Assembly (NCBI GenBank): GCA_025362575.1
Contig: JANYIQ010000112.1
Span: forward strand, 1-58,253
From: Bacteroidia bacterium
GTDB lineage: Bacteria; Bacteroidota; Bacteroidia; B-17B0; Aurantibacillaceae
Reading direction: 5' to 3'
DNA: 58,253 bases
Every line of letters begins with the position of its first letter. Positions within the stretch are counted from its first letter, which is position 1. Under the pieces are notes generated by a model, which was given only the letters and a program-made list of their open reading frames with translations, made no database searches and was not told the DNA's origin. Shown in pieces: positions 45,004 through 54,500 of this stretch. Position numbers and translations under genes: made by a program.

Positions 45004-46246
45004 ATACGGCTTTTTAAAGCTTGTGTTTTTTTGTCCCATCGTTTTGCAAGCACAATCTTCTCCTTTTTTAGACAGCCTTTTAAAAGCCTCGATGCCCACG
45101 TACAGCAACGTTTTAACGCAACCTAATAAATATAAGGCCACGGTTTATTATACGATGATCAATCGTGATGAAAATAACAAACCAACTTTCAAGAACTATA
45201 AATTTCACAGCAATAAAAATTATTTTTATCCGGCAAGTACAGTAAAATTACCTATCGGTATTACCGCCATGGTAAAACTGGAAGAGCTAAATAAACCGGG
45301 ACTCAATAAGGAAACCGCAATGATAACCGACAGCGGCTATTTTTGTCAACGGAAAATTAATTGGGATACAACTTCTGCATCCGACCGGCCAAACATTGGC
45401 AACTACATCAAGAAAATGTATCTGATCAGTGATAATGCTTCCTGTGCACGAGTTTACGAATTTGTGGGTTGCGATTATCTGCATAATAAATTAGAAAGTT
45501 TTGGTTATAAGAATGTACGCATCACCAATCGCCTGGATGGCGCTTGTCCCGGCGATACCGCTAAAGTAACGCCTCCCATTTATTTCCTGAATAGCAAGAA
45601 CGATACGATCTACAAACAACCTTTAACACCTTTTACTTATGTGAAACCGCATCCCATTCCAAAATCGGAAGCAGGAAAGGGGCATATGGAAGGCGGAAAA
45701 AAAGTATGGAAACCAAAAGATTTCTCGAAACATAATTATATTCCGTTGAACGATCTTCATGACATGATGAAGCGTTTGGTATTCAATAATTACCTTCAAA
45801 AAAAGGATAAATTGCCATTGAGCGATAGCAGCCGGATGTTTTTGATCAAGGAATTAGGAATGTATCCCCGCGAAAGCGATTACCCGAAATATGATCCTAA
45901 AACATTTTATGATAGTTATAAAAAGTACTGTTTATATGCCTGCGCTGTTGCATCAATTGGTGCCGATAGCATTCGGGTATTTAACATTGTGGGACGAGCA
46001 TACGGTTTTTTGATCGATTGCGCCTACATAGTCGATTTTAAGAATAAGACCGAGTTTCTGGTGACCGTTTCAATTTACACTAACGAGAAGAATGTGGTGG
46101 GTTCAGGACGCTACGAGTATGATCTGATAGGCCTTCCCTTCATTCAGGAGGTATCGAAATGCCTTAATAATTATGAGTTAAAACGTAAAAAGGAGCATCT
46201 GCCCAATTTGGATGAATTTAACCTTTTCGGATATCCATTTAAATAG
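44975..46246 (+). CDS. Serine hydrolase of the class A beta-lactamase fold
   Basis: The 423-residue protein has an N-terminal signal peptide (about 8-27, ending VLQAQ). Motifs are FYPASTVKLPIGI with SxxK as S88-T-V-K91, LISDNAS with S152-D-N154, and a divergent region where KTG would be expected. It matches the Beta-lactamase2-type domain (PF13354), which also covers D,D-peptidase-like proteins, so resistance cannot be assumed. The start is a GTG at 44975 that overlaps the permease by 29 bases; ATG codons are lacking before the signal peptide. Length exceeds typical class A enzymes by over 100 residues. Confidence 0.82.
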   Translation: MLRSINKKIKYGFLKLVFFCPIVLQAQSSPFLDSLLKASMPTYSNVLTQPNKYKATVYYTMINRDENNKPTFKNYKFHSNKNYFYPASTVKLPIGITAMVKLEELNKPGLNKETAMITDSGYFCQRKINWDTTSASDRPNIGNYIKKMYLISDNASCARVYEFVGCDYLHNKLESFGYKNVRITNRLDGACPGDTAKVTPPIYFLNSKNDTIYKQPLTPFTYVKPHPIPKSEAGKGHMEGGKKVWKPKDFSKHNYIPLNDLHDMMKRLVFNNYLQKKDKLPLSDSSRMFLIKELGMYPRESDYPKYDPKTFYDSYKKYCLYACAVASIGADSIRVFNIVGRAYGFLIDCAYIVDFKNKTEFLVTVSIYTNEKNVVGSGRYEYDLIGLPFIQEVSKCLNNYELKRKKEHLPNLDEFNLFGYPFK

Positions 46247-46267
46247 TACATTTACCCACAATTTTTT

Positions 46268-47515
46268 ATGAGAAGTTTGATCTATATTTCGATTCTGTTT
46301 TTTAGTTTATTAGCTTGTAATAATGCCGACCTGCCTGCCGGCAAGGCAGGCAAACCTGAAACAAAAACTGTAGCTAAAAAAGATACAGTAATTGCCGAAC
46401 CTATTGTAAAAGATACCGGATCTTACGAAACAGTTGAGATCCCTGTTACAGAACTTCCAACCGAAAATTTTGATCCTAATAATTATTACAATAACATCAC
46501 CGCCGTATTAAGCGGCTTAAAAGGAAAAGCACATTCATTCAATTATTTGTTTGATACATCGGCATGGGCTTCTCAGGCTAAATTTGTTGACAGTTGTTGG
46601 GTAAGATTAGAAAATCGTCGATTGAAGGCCATGCGCAAATGGGCTAATGTGGAATTCGCTGATCCAAACTCAAAAGCAAAAACAGTTTTCTATCCTTTTT
46701 CAGGACCTGATTTCTTAACGGCTACTACATTTTTTCCAAATGCAGATAAGTATATTATGCTAGGTTTAGAACCGGTAGGGAAGTTGCCTGATCTAAAAAA
46801 ATTCAAACCCGGACAGCATTCAGAATATGCTTATGATTTTAAGAAGTCGTTAGGAGATATTTTTGATAAGAGTTATTTTATTACCCGTAAAATGCTGCAG
46901 GATTTTCAATCGCAAAAAGTAAATGGTTTGTTACCGGTGCTTACTTTCTTTATCCGTAAAACAGGGCATGAAATTGCAGATATAAAATATTTGGTGCGTT
47001 ATCATCAGGATTCGATCGTTGAAGCTCCTTATAATTTCAAGGATCCGGAGCGTAAACCTTTTGGTGTGCGTGTTGATTTTATGCAAGACGGTAAACGCAA
47101 ATCGGTTTATTATTTTAAATACGATGTGAGCGATAAGAACTTTAACGACTCTTGTATTTTTTATAAGTACTTAGGTAAAAACACTAATTACATCACTTAC
47201 ATAAAAAGTGCCTCTTACTTATTGCATAATAATTTCATGAGCAACATGCGTAAAATGATCCTGCAAAATTCAATGGCAGTAATTCAAGATGATACCGGAT
47301 TGCCTTATAAATACTTTCAGGAAGGCAATGGCTGGAACATGAAATTGTACGGAACATATACACGTCCTGTATCAGATTTCCCTTATTTAAGCATGCAAAA
47401 ACCACTTGAGGAAGCCTTTCACAAAGATAGCCTGAATGTTGGTAAGCTGCCTTTCCACTTAGGCTACCACTGGGGTACTAAAAAGGATGTGATCATTTTC
47501 GCTTCCAAGAAGTAA
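46268..47515 (+). CDS. Lipoprotein of an uncharacterised family
   Basis: The 415-residue protein has a lipoprotein signal with lipobox LLAC (Cys17) and then a low-complexity linker that includes the palindrome-encoded stretch LPAGKAGK (residues 22-29). The folded part carries FYPFSGPDFLTATTFFPNADKYIMLGLEPVG, split here by family pattern: YPFSGPDFL followed by FFPxAxxYxxLGLEPxG. I recall this pattern from uncharacterised proteins of several phyla but know no function. The C-terminal half has conserved-looking aromatic segments (YHWGTKKDVIIFASKK at the end). It follows the beta-lactamase-fold gene by 21 bases and is likely in the same operon. Confidence 0.7.
   Translation: MRSLIYISILFFSLLACNNADLPAGKAGKPETKTVAKKDTVIAEPIVKDTGSYETVEIPVTELPTENFDPNNYYNNITAVLSGLKGKAHSFNYLFDTSAWASQAKFVDSCWVRLENRRLKAMRKWANVEFADPNSKAKTVFYPFSGPDFLTATTFFPNADKYIMLGLEPVGKLPDLKKFKPGQHSEYAYDFKKSLGDIFDKSYFITRKMLQDFQSQKVNGLLPVLTFFIRKTGHEIADIKYLVRYHQDSIVEAPYNFKDPERKPFGVRVDFMQDGKRKSVYYFKYDVSDKNFNDSCIFYKYLGKNTNYITYIKSASYLLHNNFMSNMRKMILQNSMAVIQDDTGLPYKYFQEGNGWNMKLYGTYTRPVSDFPYLSMQKPLEEAFHKDSLNVGKLPFHLGYHWGTKKDVIIFASKK
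46330..46350. repeat. CCTGCCT-type palindrome inside a coding sequence
   Basis: CCTGCCT (46330-46336) and AGGCAGG (46344-46350) form a 7-bp stem around GCCGGCA, which itself contains the palindrome GCCGGC. The sequence encodes LPAGKAG and sits in the flexible linker after the lipoprotein cysteine. The same peptide string recurs in unrelated Bacteroidota proteins, as a small dispersed palindrome that inserts without breaking frames. Confidence 0.75.
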
Positions 47516-47529
47516 CCCTTGGGTATTTT

Positions 47530-47551
47530 GGTTTCGATAGGCTCAACCACC
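47530..47551. repeat. GGTTTCGA...CTCAACC dispersed-repeat-like stretch
   Basis: The intergenic segment GGTTTCGATAGGCTCAACCACC lies here (shown as its outer parts GGTTTCGA and CTCAACCACC). It carries short inverted ends GGTT and AACC. A nearly identical wording is a common intergenic repeat in Bacteroidota and other phyla, from memory. It lies between the lipoprotein gene and merR-like gene. Confidence 0.45.
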
Positions 47552-47628
47552 ATCTATTCTTCAAAGTCACATCTCAAATTGTTAATAAATCGTTAATTAA
47601 ACTTTCTTTAAAGATTTTATATTTGATT

Positions 47629-47970
47629 ATGTCTTTAACTGAAAAAGAAACTACCGATAAATTATACTATTCAATTAGTGAGATCGCTGACCTGTTTGAA
47701 GTGAACGCATCTACTATTCGTTTCTGGGAAAAGGAATTCGACATTCTTAAGCCTACCAAGAACAAAAAAGGAAATCGTTTATTTACCCAAAAGGACATCG
47801 AAAATTTACGTTTGATCGTTCATTACGTTAAAGAAAAAGGCTATACTTTGCAGGGCGCCAAAGACAAGCTTAAAAAGGGAACTCCTGAGTTTGATAATGT
47901 TAAGATGGAAGTAATTGCCCGCTTAAAAGCCATTAAAGATCAACTGAACGAAATTAAGGCAAAGCTTTAA
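47629..47970 (+). CDS. MerR-family transcriptional regulator
   Basis: The 113-residue protein is the short class of MerR: YYSISEIADLFEVNASTIRFWEKEF is the helix-turn-helix and wing, then GNRLFTQKDIENLRLI and a C-terminal coiled coil for dimerisation. There is no effector-binding domain. Small MerR proteins of this type follow the M23 peptidase gene in other Bacteroidota. Here four genes lie between them. ATG at 47629 is chosen over a TTG at 47623. Its target promoter is not evident. Confidence 0.9.
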   Translation: MSLTEKETTDKLYYSISEIADLFEVNASTIRFWEKEFDILKPTKNKKGNRLFTQKDIENLRLIVHYVKEKGYTLQGAKDKLKKGTPEFDNVKMEVIARLKAIKDQLNEIKAKL

Positions 47971-47998
47971 CTAATCTTCAATCTTTCATCTTAATACT

Positions 47999-48571
47999 TT
48001 AATTTTTTTTCTTCAAATACTCATCCGTAAAATGCTTCATTTCTTTTGGTTGAGAAAACTTCTCTGAATTGTAGGTTTGCGATTGGTTTTTAGGAATGGA
48101 TAAGCTTTTCCAGTTCTCATCTACAACCATTTTCGAAATAAAAACGATCTGACCAACATGATAGGGGTAGTGTGCCAGCTGGCGGTTTATGGCATCTACA
48201 ACCGTGCAACCCTGATTGCGTATGTAAATGGTTTTGGTAAGATCTTCGGTACTTAAACTGTTCAGGGTGTTGAATAAACATTCCCAGCCTTGATTCCAGA
48301 TCTTTAAAAGTTCTTCGCGGGTTTTAATGTCGTTTTCAAATTCGCTATCGCGCTTGCGTGTTTCTTTCTCACCGTCGGTAGTTAAAAAATCGGTCCAGCG
48401 CGAAAGCATGTTACCTGTTAAATGTTTTACAACGGTGGCAATGCTATTGCTTTCGTTATTGTATTGCCAGAATAATTTTTCGTCAGGAGTTTGTTCCATG
48501 GCTTTTTCACCAAGGCTCTTGTAATACAAAAATTGTTTCTTAATGCTTTCTAAATAATTTTCTGCATCCAT
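47999..48571 (-). CDS. DinB-family (DUF1572-like) protein
   Basis: The 190-residue cytoplasmic protein is a four-helix bundle with the metal-binding histidines ATVVKHLTGNM and HYPYHVGQIVF, typical of the DinB/YfiT superfamily. Members often bind a divalent metal and act in thiol or other small-molecule transfer, some as bacillithiol S-transferases; this one cannot be assigned more narrowly. One base separates its ATG from the stop of the M28 peptidase remnant upstream, so they are likely co-transcribed. Confidence 0.88.
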   Translation of the reverse strand: MDAENYLESIKKQFLYYKSLGEKAMEQTPDEKLFWQYNNESNSIATVVKHLTGNMLSRWTDFLTTDGEKETRKRDSEFENDIKTREELLKIWNQGWECLFNTLNSLSTEDLTKTIYIRNQGCTVVDAINRQLAHYPYHVGQIVFISKMVVDENWKSLSIPKNQSQTYNSEKFSQPKEMKHFTDEYLKKKN

Positions 48572-48572
48572 G

Positions 48573-48818
48573 TTATCTGTATTTATCGATCAAATAAATT
48601 AAACTTCCAATGGCAGCCGCACCTAATTCCAATTCACGTTTATTCACTTTATCAAAAGTATCATCAGGTGTGTGGTGTATGTCGAAATACCTTTGTCCAT
48701 CGGGCTCGTAGCCAATGCAAGGCACGCCGAATTTTTCGAGTGGACCAATATCAGCACCACCACCGCCTTCATTAATATTTTCAATAAAGTAAGGTTTAAA
48801 TAAAGGTTTCCAAGTCAA
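48573..48818 (-). pseudogene. M28 peptidase, C-terminal part (frameshifted)
   Basis: This frame carries LTWKPLFKPYFIENINEGGGGADIGPLEKFGVP, split here by sense, and YFDIHHTPDDTFDKV, where the first His is the last zinc ligand of M28 aminopeptidases. It is in another frame from the N-terminal part and its apparent start codon lies within the fold, so it is not an independent gene. The family sequence KKWKHIAAIETDAGGYTPRALN continues upstream of this ATG to the frameshift, supporting one broken gene. The lesion lies in a run of seven T at 48912-48918. Confidence 0.88.
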
Positions 48819-48853
48819 GGCTAATTTGTAAAGTCCTGCAGTGCTGTCAATGT

Positions 48854-49945
48854 TTAAAGCTCTTGGAGTATAGCCACCTGCATCTGTTTCAATGGCGGCA
48901 ATGTGTTTCCATTTTTTTCTTCAGTTTCTTTTGCATAAGCTTTTGCGCCGCCTAAACCATTTTCTTCATTCATAAATGCAATGGCGCGTATACTGTGTTT
49001 CGGTTTAATGCCAATCTTTTTATACATTCCCAAAACATCAATGCTTTGTACAACACCGGCTCCGTCGTCCTGTGCACCTTGCGCAAGATCCCAGCTATCC
49101 AAATGCCCGCCGGTAATAATGTATTCGTTAGGTTTTTCTGTTCCTTTTATTTCGCCGATCACATTGAAAGAGGGAGCATCGGGAAGTGTTTTACAATTGG
49201 CTTTCAACGTAAGTGTAAGTTCCGGATCTTCTTTTAAAGTTTCTGCTAAAATATCTGCTGCAGTATAACTTAATGCAAAAGCCGGAATCTTTGACCTACT
49301 CAAACTTGTATCGTAATTCATGGAGCCTGTGTGCGGCGAATCATTTTGTGCCGAGCTCATGCTTCTTACCACGGTTGCCACGGCACCGTATTTGGCGGCT
49401 TTTGATGGCCCGGCGTGACGGTATTTTACAGTTTCGCCATATGAGGTTCCGGTTTTTAAATTCTTCGGATTAAAGAACACATTATAGAAAACAATTTTTC
49501 CTTTGATATTCTTCTCTCCTAATTTTTCAAGTTCTTCAAAACTTTTTACTTCTATGATCTTAGCGGTTAGTCCTGAGGCGGACGTTCCATCTGATCCGCC
49601 AAGCGCGCAAATGCTTAAGTTTTTTGGTTGTTTAAGTTTTGTAGATCTAAGAACACAGCTTTCTTTGCCACCACGAACCCAATGCGTAACCATGCAGGGC
49701 TGAAGATAAACCGTATCGGCTCCTGCCTCATACATGGCCTTCTTGCAAAAGTAAACCGACTTCTCAGCTTGTGGCGAACCGCTCAAACGTGCGCCAATAG
49801 TTGTACACATCACTTCCAGATTTTTGTAGCATTTACTTTCGGTCAAGTAATGATCGTAAATTTTGCGAAGCATTATAGAGTCGTTGTTTTGTGCAGATGC
49901 TGATGAAACAATTACTAAGAGAAGGGCTATTTTTATTTTTTTCAT
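48854..49945 (-). pseudogene. M28 peptidase, N-terminal part (frameshifted)
   Basis: From ATG 49945 (chosen because KKIKIALLLVIVSSASAQ is a clear signal peptide) this part has an M28 domain with a PA insert. Zinc ligands are GGHLDSWDLAQGAQDDGAG (His281, Asp293) and NEENG (Glu327/328). After KETEEKNG the frame runs out of similarity and stops at 48854. With eight instead of seven A in the minus-strand run (48912-48918) it would read TEEKKWKHIAAIE and join the C-terminal part. The full enzyme of about 460 residues would be a secreted aminopeptidase or carboxypeptidase. Confidence 0.88.
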
Positions 49946-50016
49946 GATTTTTTTATTTTGATCGAGCATCATTCCAGGAAGTGTCATCCTGCCATGACGT
50001 GTCGTGATGCCGAAGA

Positions 50017-50307
50017 TTATTTAAATGCAATGTCTTTAATTAGTTTATATCCGCAAAATCGGTTGATGTTATCTATGATCTGCTGCTTGTTAAACGATAA
50101 TTCTTGTTTTAATGCGGCAGATTTTAAGGTCAAAAACAAAGTGGTATCATTAAACGAAATGTCGGTAGTGTTATTGGCAATGTGGTCCCCAACAATTTCG
50201 CTCCAGCTGTTCTTTACAGTAAAGCGAGAGATCTTCAGGTCGAGCTTCTCCTGTTTTAAGAATTGATTGATGGCATCGCCAACTTTTATTAAATTACTTT
50301 TTCGCAT
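50017..50307 (-). CDS. DUF721/DciA-like protein
   Basis: The 96-residue protein has the DUF721 pattern: KVGDAINQFLKQEKLDLKI, then SWSEIVGDHIANNT, then LKSAALKQELSFNKQQII. This family includes DciA, a loader of the replicative helicase in bacteria without DnaC. It starts on the last base of the recF stop (TAATG), a common Bacteroidota pairing, and probably works in replication initiation. The short form lacks the extra DciA domain. Confidence 0.86.
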   Translation of the reverse strand: MRKSNLIKVGDAINQFLKQEKLDLKISRFTVKNSWSEIVGDHIANNTTDISFNDTTLFLTLKSAALKQELSFNKQQIIDNINRFCGYKLIKDIAFK

Positions 50308-51413
50308 TAGTTGTATTGATTAACTACTCCATTATCTACCAAAAATATTTTCTTATCAATTAAACTGAATTGAAACAGATCGCGGATACGGTCGGGGTGT
50401 GTGTCGGTAATGAATACCTGCCCGAAATCGTCGCTGCTCACCATTTCTATTAATTTACGAAAACGATTCTCATCCAGTTTATCATAAACATCATCAAGCA
50501 ACAACAAAGGTTTAAAATTCTTTTTAAGTTTTATAAATTCGTATTGAGCTAATTTAAGCGCCAGTAAATACGATTTTTGTTGGCCTTGCGAAGCAAATTT
50601 CTTTAAACTGAAATTGTTGATGGTGAAATCCATATCATCTTTATGCGGACCAACTGTTGTATATTGCACATAGCGGTCGCGCTCGAGAGCCGTGAAAACT
50701 GCAGTCTTGTAATCGCGATCACCAATACTTGATTCGTAGATCAAAGAAACTTCTTCTTTGCTGTCGCTGATATTCTTGTAATGTTTATTGAAGAGCGTAA
50801 TAAATTCTTTCAAGAATTCATTACGGATCTGTAAAATACTTTTTCCGTGCAGGATAAGCTGCTCATCCCATATTTCAAGGGTAACCGAATCAAACGAACG
50901 TGCTTCGTAAAATTGTTTTAATAAAGCATTACGTTGTTTTAAAACCTGATTATAGGCTATTAATTTTTCAAGATATACTTTATCGTACTGAGAAATGATA
51001 CCATCAATGAATTTGCGGCGTGTTTCGCTGGTGCCGTTTATCAATTCGCTGTCAGCCGGCGATATCATTACCAAAGGATAAAGACCAATATGTTCTGATA
51101 AACGTTCATATTCTTTTTTATTCCTCTTGAAAACTTTTTTCTGATTGCGTTTTTGCCCGCAATAGATATCATCGTTCTCGCCGTGTTTCTCGTATACGCC
51201 CTGGATCATAAAAAAACCTTCGTTATGCCGAATATTCTGACTATCGATGGCATTGAAAAAACTTTTGCAAAAAGAGAGATAATGAATGGCATCTAAAATA
51301 TTTGTTTTACCCATGCCGTTGTTACCCACCAGACAATTAATTTTCGGACTAAACTCCATATTAACATCGGAGTAGTTCTTAAAATTAACGAGGCTGAGTT
51401 TCTTCAGATACAT
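50307..51413 (-). CDS. recF: DNA replication and repair protein RecF
   Basis: The 368-residue ABC-type ATPase has Walker A GNNGMGKTN (30-38), a signature region FASQGQQKSYLLALKLAQ, Walker B LLLLDDVYDKLDENR (303-317) and a switch His in THPDRI. It loads RecA at single-strand gaps. I chose ATG at 51413, MYLKKLSLVNFKNY, as the family start rather than the longer frame from 51431. The DUF721 gene follows with a one-base overlap. The metal efflux operon begins 76 bases upstream of it on the same strand, probably with its own terminator region. Confidence 0.97.
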   Translation of the reverse strand: MYLKKLSLVNFKNYSDVNMEFSPKINCLVGNNGMGKTNILDAIHYLSFCKSFFNAIDSQNIRHNEGFFMIQGVYEKHGENDDIYCGQKRNQKKVFKRNKKEYERLSEHIGLYPLVMISPADSELINGTSETRRKFIDGIISQYDKVYLEKLIAYNQVLKQRNALLKQFYEARSFDSVTLEIWDEQLILHGKSILQIRNEFLKEFITLFNKHYKNISDSKEEVSLIYESSIGDRDYKTAVFTALERDRYVQYTTVGPHKDDMDFTINNFSLKKFASQGQQKSYLLALKLAQYEFIKLKKNFKPLLLLDDVYDKLDENRFRKLIEMVSSDDFGQVFITDTHPDRIRDLFQFSLIDKKIFLVDNGVVNQYN

Positions 51414-51507
51414 AGATCTAAAGATAAGCATAGGTTTGATTCATTTATTGCCAATTAATAAACCAAAGCCCTTTTTACTGACAAATATTAAAAAACAGTA
51501 AAAATCA

Positions 51508-54500
51508 CTACGAAAACTTCTTTTTATAGGCTCTGTAAAAGATCAACGGAAATACAAGTAAGGTAAGTATTGTTGCAGTTGTTAAACCACCAATAATAAC
51601 AATAGCTAAAGGTCTACCGGTCTCAGACCCGATTCCTGTGGAAAGGGCGGCTGGCATTAGACCTATTGCCGCCATTAAGGCTGTCATCACTACAGGTCGC
51701 GTTCTGGATCTGACACCTTCCTTTATTGCCGCGTTCATCGGCATTTTGGCGGCAAGATTTTTCTTAAAGACTGAAATCAGAATTACGCCATTTTGAATAC
51801 AAATTCCGAATAGAGCTATGAAACCGATACCAGCTGATATGGAGAAATTCATATGTGTTAAAAGTAAGGCCCATATACCGCCAATGATTGCGAATGGAAC
51901 ATTGATCAATACTAAACCGGCGTCTTTTCCGTTTCCGAATAATGCATAAAGGATCAGAAAGATCAGCACAAGACTTATTGGAACCACTTGCCCTAAACGT
52001 TTAGAGGCTCGTATCTGATTTTCAAAATCTCCGCACCAAACAATCGATTGACCTTTTGGCAGAACTTTAATTTCCTTGTTAACTTTTTTCTGAGCTTCTG
52101 CAATTGCGCTACCCATATCCCGTCCACGAACCGAAAATTTCACTGCGCAAAACCGTTTATTATCATCACGGAAAATCAATAATGGGCCTGTTATTGTATA
52201 GATTTTTGCGATCTCATTTAATGGAACTTTAGAACCGTTTATACTTGGAATCAAAATGTTCGCTATTTCGGATTCGGATTTTCGGTATTCTTTTGAAAAG
52301 CGGATCCGAACGTCAAATTTTTTGTTTCCTTCATAAAATTTAGTGGCTGCTTTCCCACCTATGGCCATTTCAATTACAGCATTACAATCGGCTGTGTTCA
52401 CTCCAAATTGAGCCATTTTTACTTCATCCAACTCAATCCTTAATTCAGGTTGTCCGGTGTTTCTTATTACACCAAGATCTTCAATTCCTTCAACAGTTTT
52501 GAGAATATTATAAATTTTAGCGGCCTTGGATTCAATACTATTTAATTCATCGCCATAAACTTTCACTGCAATAGAACCTTTAACCCCTGAAACAGCTTCT
52601 TCAACATTATCCATGATCGGTTGCGAAAAGTTGAAATTGATTCCTGAGAAAATGTCCAATTTTTTTTGCATTTCAGCGATTAATTCTTCTTTATTGATTT
52701 TTCTCTTCCAATCCTCTTTTGGCACAAGATCCACATGAAACTCGACATTATAGAAACCTGTAGGATCAGTACCATCATTCGGTCTTCCGGTTTGTGACAT
52801 GACTTGTTTTACCTCTTCAAATGACATGAAGATCCGTCTCATTTTATTACTTATTTCAACTGCTTTGTCTAAAGAAACACTTAAAGGTAAATTAGCCCTC
52901 ACATATATTGATCCCTCATTCAATTCAGGTAAAAATTCTGTACCTAAAAAATTGAAGCTCAAAAATCCGCCAAGAACAACGAGTGCAGCAGAAATGGTCA
53001 CAATTCTTTTATGCTTAAATGCTTTTTGGAAAAGATTTGAAATCCCGTTCTCAAAGAAGTTTACTACGAAATTATGTTTTTCCTTAACATTTTTCTTTAG
53101 GAGAAAACTAACCATTACAGGAACAAGCGTAAGGGTAAATATTAAAGCGCCTATTAAGGCGAAGCCAAGTGTGTAAGCTAAAGGAGAGAACATTTTTCCT
53201 TCAACTTTTTCAAACGCAAATATTGGAAGGAGACAGGTAATGATGATCAATTTGGAAAAGAAGATTGCTTTTCCCATTTCTATTCCTGTTTTTTTGATCA
53301 CCCCAAGTTTGGCCATTCTGTTGAACTTGGCCATTCCGTTTTTCTGAGCCATGTGATCGAGTACCACGAAAAGTCCTTCGACCATAACCACTGCACCATC
53401 TATGATTATTCCAAAGTCTATCGCCCCCATCGAAAGTAAATTGGCACTCATACCTTTTAAACGAAGACAAATAAAGGCAAACAAAAGTGCCAGAGGAATT
53501 ATTATGGAAACAATAACCGTTGTTCTCCAATCTGCCATAAAAATCAGCACAATAAGCGTAACGAATATTATCCCTTCAAGGAGGTTGTGCATTACTGTAT
53601 GAATACAGAAGTCGATTAATTTCTCACGATTATAAAAAGTGTTAATTCTGACATCGCCCGTTAAAATTTTATCATTGAGTTCATCAATTTTATTATTTAC
53701 ATTCTCGATAACCTGACTCGGATTCTCACCCTTACGCATGACCACTATGCCTTCAACAACATTGTTTGCTGTATCTCTTCCTACCTGACCCATACGTGGA
53801 AGAGCGCTTTCTTTCACTGTTGCTACACTTTTTACCAATACCGGGATCCCGTTTTCGTAATCAACAATAATATTTTCAATATCAGTTATTGAGGTAAGCA
53901 AACCGATACCTCTGACAACGTAGGCTTGTGAATTTTTTTCTATAACATCCCCGCCGACATTGATGTTGCTTTTTGAAACTGCCTGATAAACCTGAAGTGG
54001 AGTGAGGTCATATTTTGTGAGAAGAGTAGGTCTCACAATGATCTCATAGGTTTTAACCTCACCGCCAAAACTTACCACGTCTGCAACTCCTGCAACAGAC
54101 TTTAGGTTTCGCTCAATAACCCAATCTTGTATCGTTTTAAGTTCTCTTACGCCTAAAGTTTTACTGTTAAGGGTGTATCGGAATATTTCACCTGTTGGTC
54201 CGTAAGGTGGTTGTATGTCAGCATCTACCCCGTCAGGCAGATCTACCCCTCTTAATAAATTATTCACTTGCTGACGAGCGAATGCATCATCTACCTCGTC
54301 ATCGAAGATCACTTTAACAACTGATAAACCAAATAGTGTGGTTGAACGCAGTGAGGTTTTTTTCTGAGCAGGATTCAAAGCGATCTCGATGGGAATCGTT
54401 ACAAATTTTTCAATCTCTTCCGCACTTCTTCCTGGCCATTGGCTTATTATTGTTATCTGGGTATTCGTAACGTCCGGGAATGCTTCTATAGGAGTATTAC

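Noticed and set aside
47618-47625. TATATTTG as a promoter of the MerR gene.
   Set aside because: It lies only a few bases before the ATG, so the transcript would be leaderless, and no upstream element fits.
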